Assembly (NCBI RefSeq): GCF_021869535.1
Contig: NW_026262581.1
Coordinates: 113,984,771 to 114,048,770, forward strand
Length of the DNA stretch: 64,000 nt
Direction: 5' to 3'
Origin: Mytilus californianus
Taxonomy: Eukaryota > Mollusca > Bivalvia > Mytilida > Mytilidae
Below are positions 57,835 to 64,000 of this stretch, piece after piece; position 1 is the stretch's first letter, and the number at the start of each line of letters is the position of its first letter. The position numbers were made by a program, and so were the translations under genes. The notes under the pieces were generated by a model. It was not told where the DNA came from, did no database searches, and worked only from the letters and a program-made list of their open reading frames with translations.

Positions 57835-57960
57835 GATGTTTGGCTAGCCATAAAACCAGGTTCAACCCACCATTTTTTCTTAAAATGTCCTGTACCAAGT
57901 CAAGAATATGGCAGTTGTTATCACATAGTCCTTTTCTATGTATGTTGGCGTTTGTTTTTG
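57835..57960 (+). repeat. RT-P tail repeat (solo, partial)
   Basis: Contains CATAAAACCAGGTTCAACCC and CCTGTACCAAGTCAAGAATA. Confidence 0.65.
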
Positions 57961-58544
57961 TAGCAGTTCAGTGTTTCTGTTGTTCCGTTTTGTTTCCTAT
58001 TATAGTTGATGTGTTTCCCTCAGTTTTGGTTTGTGACCCGAATTTGTTTCAGTTAAATCGATTTATGACTATTGAACAGCGGTATACTACTATTGCCTTT
58101 ATACATACAATTCGGGATATATATGTACCAGCGGGATGTATAATGCATAGTTAAAGTTTAATTTATTGTCAATGGTGATTGATATGTTTATAATAATGTT
58201 GTGTTTAGCATTGACTATTTCGCATGGTCGATGCTAAACCAATATCAATCGTTTAATTATACTATCTGTTGATTTTTAAACAAAAAAATAATCTAAAATG
58301 ATAATTGTTTGAACTGAAGCATGAAACCGAAGACAAATTCTTAACTCTTAAAAAGATTCATCAGACATTTTATTCCAAGCAGACGACAACGAATATTTTT
58401 TTTTACTTCGGATACTATATTTATTCCTTTCAATAAGCACTTTGAGGATGCAAGCAACTACTGCGCTTAACTGTGCCTACCCATGTCATTATACTTTTGA
58501 TTGGCAGGTCGGACGCATACTAATAGAGATTTAGAATAACTGTC

Positions 58545-59880
58545 GAACTCGGAGTCCGAGTAGAAGCAAGACTACAAATCATACAGGTAAGCTATAGGGG
58601 TGATCTCAAAATAATTTGTACGCTAATTAATTTTACAGTGCTCAATCTTTGCGTGGTGATAGGAAAACCCCATTTTTCGATTCAATTGCCGTTTTTTTCC
58701 CTTTTTACTGAAAAGTAGAAAAAGGCGCCTTTTCGTTAACGCTCGCTAACAAATATGTTCAGAATTTTAAAACTTTCACAAACACCTTTTGTTTGCTCCT
58801 GTTATCTGATAATTTTAATCAACATAAAAAAAAAAATATCAAACTAAATTGTCTTTTCATAACTGACGAATCAAGTTAGCTTGCAACTGTCTGTTTGATT
58901 TTAGAAGTGTGCAAAAATAAGTCTGATAGAGAACCATACCAGGCTTCTTATTTTAATTAGAAAATTCTACAAGATACGATACAACAGAAATAGAAAGGGC
59001 AGAAAGAATCAAAACAACGGGATAGAATAGGGTGTGGTAGGAACATTGAAAGTACATATAGGTGGATGTGGCTGTAGGGAAAATACTCTATTTGATTATA
59101 TACAGCCGAAGAATTTGTTTAAAAAAAAGAGGCGAAAGATATCAAAGGGATATACAAACTGGAACTGACGTCAAGTTTTCTGTATGATTTTTTGACTTTT
59201 TGCAATTCATTCTTCCAAAAACTGCATATGATTTATATGCTAAGAACTTTTTTTTCTACCCTTTTGATAAATATAATAAATAAATACGACTAGTTGTTTT
59301 CATAATTTTGTTTTACTTATTTGCAAAACGACATTATTGAACCAGAACAGTATAATCATTTTCAGATGAATCTAAATCAACTCGAGGCTTTTTAACTATT
59401 TGAGTACATGTTATGCAATACATTTTTGATTTCTTTCATTGTTACTGCGAACCAATTGTATTAAACGTTCCATTTTTCGGGGTTTTTCTTTTCTCGTAGC
59501 TTTAAGATATGCAGAAACATCAATGATGTTATCTGCAGGAGCATCATTATTATCAGCTGCAGAAAGAGATTGGATTAATGCATCAGCCATACACCAGACA
59601 GCAGATAAACAGGAAGGGAGAACACAAAAAAGAGAAAGTGAAGGAAGCTCAAAAGACTCATTACATATTGAACATATTATTGGTGAGTTGAAATAACATA
59701 AAGTCAGGGAAACTCTTTGGAGACATCCTCGTCTCAAACCTAAACCTATAATTGAAGTTTTTGGAAGTTTTGTCAATCGCCGAAAACAACTTATTGATAA
59801 ATACTATAATGGTTTAAGACAATGTTTACAATATGTTAATATTATGAGATCACCCCGTAGTTAACATGTCTTATTTGGAC
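58545..59880 (+). pseudogene. Decayed DDE transposon (Harbinger/ISL2EU-like), copy 1
   Basis: 58545-58840 matches 59915-60195 (ACTACAAATC, ACAGGTAAG, TTGCGTGGTGATAGGA). At the other end 59665-59850 reads EHIIGELK, a stop, then LWRHPRLKPK, FGSFVNRRKQLIDKYY. That is the C-terminal part of a DDE_Tnp_4-type transposase, where (V)ENVIG-xLK is the region around the last acidic residue. The CAG|GTAAG near 58590 could be a donor of a spliced transposase gene. The middle (58850-59650) is mostly unreadable. Confidence 0.5.
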
Positions 59881-59904
59881 TCGTATTCGGACCCGGATCG
59901 GAGT

Positions 59905-60690
59905 CATACACTTTAACGAGTACGAGTAAGACTACAAATCCTACAGGTAAGATACCAGTATATGGGTAATCTCAAAATTATGTGTAAGCTAATTGATTTT
60001 ACGTGCTCAATTTTTGCGTGGTGATAGGACAAAATCATTTATCAAATCAATTGAATTATGATTTTTTTCTTTGTAATGAAGAGTAGAAAATGGCTTCTTC
60101 GTTTACGCTCAAAATTTTAAAAACTTTCATAACCATTTGTTGCTCCTGTGATAACTTTTATTCGTTTACATAAAAAAAAACTTTTTCAAGTTTAATGGTC
60201 CTTTCATAACTGACGAATTTATCTAAAGGGGAATCCCGGATTGGATAATACTATAATTTGTTCATTTCTAAAATTTTATTTTTGTTTTAGGGCTATTTGT
60301 TTCCACTGTGTATTAGTACTACTACATTCTTTGTGTGACTGTCCCAAGGCAGGGGCCTGTAGTACAGTGGTTATCTTTCGCTTATGGCAACACTTAAAGA
60401 GAAAATGTGGGAAGCTCAACAGGCTCATTACAGAATACCGAGTATCCGTTGAAAATGTTATTGGCGAATTGAAATGCTATAAAATCATGAGAACTCCTTG
60501 GAGTCATCCTCGTCACAAATTTAACGTCATGGTGAAAGTTTGTGGTAGTTTTGTCAGTCGCCGAAAACAAAATTTAGATTAATACTATAATAGTTAAATT
60601 ACAATGTTGACAATATTTTTATGATTTGAGATCGCCCCCGTCTTTTAACCTGTCTTATTATGGCTCTTGGTGGATTCAGGTTGGATTCAT
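59905..60690 (+). pseudogene. Decayed DDE transposon (Harbinger/ISL2EU-like), copy 2
   Basis: Starts with the same ACTACAAATCCTACAGGTAA lead-in and ends with a frame at 60430-60582 reading YRVSVENVIGELKCYKIMRT, PWSHPRHK, VCGSFVSRRKQN. The two copies share the end block GAGATC(A/G)CCCC(C)GT and TGTCTTATT. An R1 fragment (60300-60380) interrupts it. Confidence 0.55.
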
Positions 60691-60699
60691 ACACTTTTT

Positions 60700-61555
60700 G
60701 TAAATCTTTACTAACAACAACTGTACCGACTATGTCAATTATGTAATGAAAAGCCATCCCCTAAAGGGGTAAAGTCATTAAATAAATTTACGTCATCAGG
60801 GACCGCCTATTTGGGGGAGAGCTTTCTGTATATTACTGAAGTCCTGTGCTGTTCCGATTGGTAGATAGTGTTTGTAATAAATATTTTTTGATAGATGGAT
60901 CAAAACTAGGGTTGAAAAAAATAAACAAAATGAATGCTGAATGCACTTTTTTTTTACTACAGGGTTGAAAAGTAATGGGGGTCAGTATAGGAATTTAGTG
61001 CATCTACAGTGTTTGTAAACAAGGCCATGTGAATGCCCAAAAATGCCGCATGACCCCATGTTTTTATTGTTGCAAAACATGGGGCTACATTTGTACTTTA
61101 ATGAATGATATATGAAAGCTTCTGATTTCAAAAGGTAAACCAGGTATAAATTTAATTCAAAACATAGATTTGCATTAGAGTCAATGGGAGATTTTTTACT
61201 CCATTTACCCCTAAACAACTCATTTTAACTTCTTGCAAAACTCAATAATCATCATATCAAAGAATATTCTTACATATTATAATGTTACAAAGTATAATAA
61301 TTTTGATTTAGTTCAGTGTTGATTTTTGTTTGTACTAAGGAGTTAAAATTTTCAACATTTTACATTTAAGAATGACCTTATATGGATATGAGTAAATTTG
61401 TACTTTCATACTGTACAAGGGCCTTTGAAGAATTTTCTGAAAGTGTTATTCTATTTTGTTTTAAGATTGACACTGACGACGGCTAACATATTTTTTCATC
61501 TTATTCGTTAATATTTCTTATCGGCTTCGTGTAGAAATCTTAATACCTACATATA
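60700..61555. other. No gene recognised
   Basis: AT-rich, apart from a CCCCTAAAGGGG palindrome near 60757. No coding signal. Confidence 0.4.
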
Positions 61556-61557
61556 TA

Positions 61558-61735
61558 GATATAAGAAGATGTGGTATGAGTGCCAATGAGACAACTCTCC
61601 ATCCAAGTCAAAATTTATAAAAGTAAACCAATATAGGTCAAAGTACGGTCTTCAACACGGGGCCTTGGCTCACACCGAACAGCAAGCTATAAAGGGCCCC
61701 AAAAATTACTAGTGTAAAACCATTCAAACGGGAAT
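61558..61735 (-). repeat. Mussel dispersed repeat R2 (minus orientation), truncated copy
   Basis: Close to 56450-56620; ends after CATTCAAACGGGAA, where the 56-kb copy continues. Confidence 0.8.
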
Positions 61736-61915
61736 CCATACTAAAGGGTAAAATGCAATTTCGTCTGAACGATCGAATCAACTTATATTTAACGGACTCG
61801 ATTTTAGTTTTGATTAAATTCACGCAACGGACTTTACCTCAATCATCTGTTACTTCCTTTTTTATTTATTTTTTCAACATAAAGGAATTGACCAATTGTT
61901 GCTGTAGGTAGGTTA

Positions 61916-62143
61916 TTATGCCCTTCCTATACCAGTACTTTTAGTGGTCCATTTATGTCCATTTAGTACTGGCAAATACAATAACCATAACTTAACAAAG
62001 AAGATTCCTTGTTTTTGTTCAATTAAAGATGCTTCCGACAGGAAACCAAGCATCCTGTCATTTTGAATGGAGACAAATGAAAAGGGAATCTTATCCGGTA
62101 ACAAATCAATTTCTGGCTGAATGCATGACATTTTCGCTAACAT
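61916..62143 (-). other. Possible coding fragment of unknown origin
   Basis: A minus-strand frame of 75 codons with a balanced composition (CIQPEIDLLPDKIPFSFVSI, MLGFLSEASLIEQKQG) in AT-rich surroundings. No motif or splice pattern identifies it; it may be a terminal exon, a transposon relic or chance. Confidence 0.2.
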
Positions 62144-62149
62144 TTTTGT

Positions 62150-64000
62150 TTCGTTTTATTCTATCATAATTGGTTTTGACATATATAACGACCCGGGAAA
62201 ATTGGGTGTATAAAAGATTGATATCTTAATTGGAAATATAAAGATTTTGTTTGGTTAGTGTTTTGAATTAGTTTTTAGTTTTTTTATCCTACGAGACAAA
62301 TATCCTTGCACACAAGAAAAGCATAATTTTTATAATAAGTGTTCAGTCCAAAAAGGTTGAATATGATATGAAGGGATAACTGGGAGGTAAACACAATGCT
62401 AATTCTAAAAGCAGATGAAATTTTAAAACGTAGCAACACATTAACGCATAAATTCTTTGCTGACAAAGTTCTTTTTCGTTTTTATGTGTTAACTAATGAT
62501 TTGTTGAGTTTGAATGAACTTGAATATTACTGGAATTTAATTTAATGTTTACTTGATGGACAAAACTACATTTCTAAACTGGCCACTGAAAACATCTAAA
62601 ATTCTTAATTTTGGGTTAAAAGCTAGTTTTTTCCCCGGGTAATAATAGAAAATCAATCTTCAGAATGCTTCTTATTTACAAAATTTGTTTTCCTTTCTTT
62701 TAAAGTATATTGCAACAATTTCCAACTTATTATATTGCAATAATTTCTGTAAAAGTTTAAACAATTTGATTTTTTAATTCATAATGTATTAACGTTGGTA
62801 GTGCGTTTGATTTGTTGCGTAGCTTATACTTTACCATATCAATATGAAAAGAAACTGAAGAGAAATATTACTTTTAATATTCTAATGCATACAGTTAGAT
62901 AAAAAAAAACAGAAGTCTAACCAAAAATTTGTAGCTTTATACAAAAAGCAAGTGAAGATGGATAAAAAAAGGAAACAACAAATAGAAATAAAATAGATTT
63001 TAAATTGCTTCGGATATATAAACCTGAAACTTGCGGATTACATTATATATTTTTGTACACACACTTGATTTACCTTTTGACTCTTAGAATTATCGATTAC
63101 GTTTAATGAAGAAAGCACGTTTTTGTGTATACTCTTTGGTCCTTAATTTAATGTAGCTGAACATTTTTACTTGCCGTTCATCTCCCGTTCACCTGAAGAA
63201 CAGAGCCTGGAACGTAACCCATAACTAGTCAATACAGTACATTGCCGGGTCATAGGTTTTTATTAATATAAGACTTACATTTACATTTACAAATGATTTT
63301 TTCACTCATAATTCATCATTCATATATTTGCAATTTTATGGACCAAATACTTACTATTATTTGAAAGTGATATTCTGTATTTATGTATCGATATGCAAAT
63401 GGCTTTTAATGTCAGAAAATACAAATATACCTGTAAATATGTGACTGAAAAATACACTTAATAAATTTCGTGTGTTCGGTGCGCTTTTCTTCATATTGTT
63501 ATTGTCACAGGTTATTTGTTCTCATATGTCTATTTGTAAGTATTTGCAGCCATGCGAAAATTACTATATATTGTTCCTCGATGTGAGAAAATAGGATGTA
63601 AATTTCGTTTTCAGTAACAATATAAACATGTCAATTCGCAATGGATGCGTTTCAATGTACCTCATCAGTGAAAAAACGAAGAAAATTAAATCATTATTCG
63701 AGAATTCATATAAATAGAATCCTTAAAATAGAACATCCTTAGAGAAATAAAAGTGTGTCTAAAGCATTAATTTCTCATTACTGGTGATATATGTCGTTGG
63801 ACTGGATGAACCTCTAGTCATTTCTAATGTTGATGGTAAAATGATCTTTATTTTGATAGTTTGTGCCCGTTTTAATTATTTAACAGATATCAATCTTCTT
63901 CAAAATATAATTTCTAAACATTTTACAAAAATGTCTCGTTATTTATCCAATTTAAGGAGTAACAGTACTATAGTTGAAGAGTTGCCGTCGTCAATTGGCG
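62150..64000. other. No gene recognised
   Basis: AT-rich sequence to the window end with no repeat or coding structure that I can identify. Confidence 0.4.

Overview
The window looks like intron-rich, repeat-dense, AT-rich genomic DNA from a bivalve mollusc, most likely a mussel (Mytilidae). The basis is the overall composition, canonical GT/AG introns, and many copies of dispersed repeats that I recognise as typical of mussel genomes. The species call is inference. No complete protein-coding gene lies in the window.

Host genes. (1) On the minus strand, a class A (rhodopsin-like) neuropeptide-type GPCR runs from about 28669 down to 21348. Four exons are well supported (28548-28669, 28135-28258, 26221-26429, 21348-21770). 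Together they encode the TM2 end through the C-terminus, with phases that fit except at the last junction, where a candidate 22-nt microexon (24555-24576) would restore the frame. The TM1/TM2 exon was not found. A possible AATAAA signal lies about 80 nt past the stop. (2) On the plus strand, an N-terminal exon of an unrecognised protein (7811-7952) is joined in phase to a 43-nt exon (11034-11076); later exons were not found.

Mobile elements by region. 1-3241: the 3' end of a Gypsy-type LTR retrotransposon whose 3' LTR is interrupted by a 5'-truncated LINE. 3242-6560: two copies of one segment, the first carrying a ~1.07 kb pearl/Helentron-like element that is absent from the second, flanking a minus-strand fragment of a multicopy reverse-transcriptase element (called RT-P here; probably Penelope-like). 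13-17 kb: a 40-bp tandem array, a dead Tc1-like transposase, and dispersed repeats. 16.7-30.4 kb: copies of an AT-rich family (X), one interrupted by an RT-P fragment whose empty site can be read from the other copies. 34-43 kb: a TTAA-flanked MITE, a tRNA-like SINE, a second hairpin-ended element (40207-41266), several inverted repeats and minisatellites. 48704-51055: a 2.35 kb Foldback-like element whose long inverted arms are built of nested minisatellites, with a candidate 6-bp target duplication. 55.6-56.4 kb: a second, older large inverted repeat. 58.5-60.7 kb: two adjacent decayed copies of a DDE (Harbinger/ISL2EU-like) transposon.

Most of the window is therefore layered mobile DNA, much of it inside or next to the introns of the two host genes. 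The strongest candidates for something under-described are the Foldback-like element, the microexon and duplicated splice acceptor of the GPCR, and the pair of divergent hairpin-ended elements sharing one architecture.
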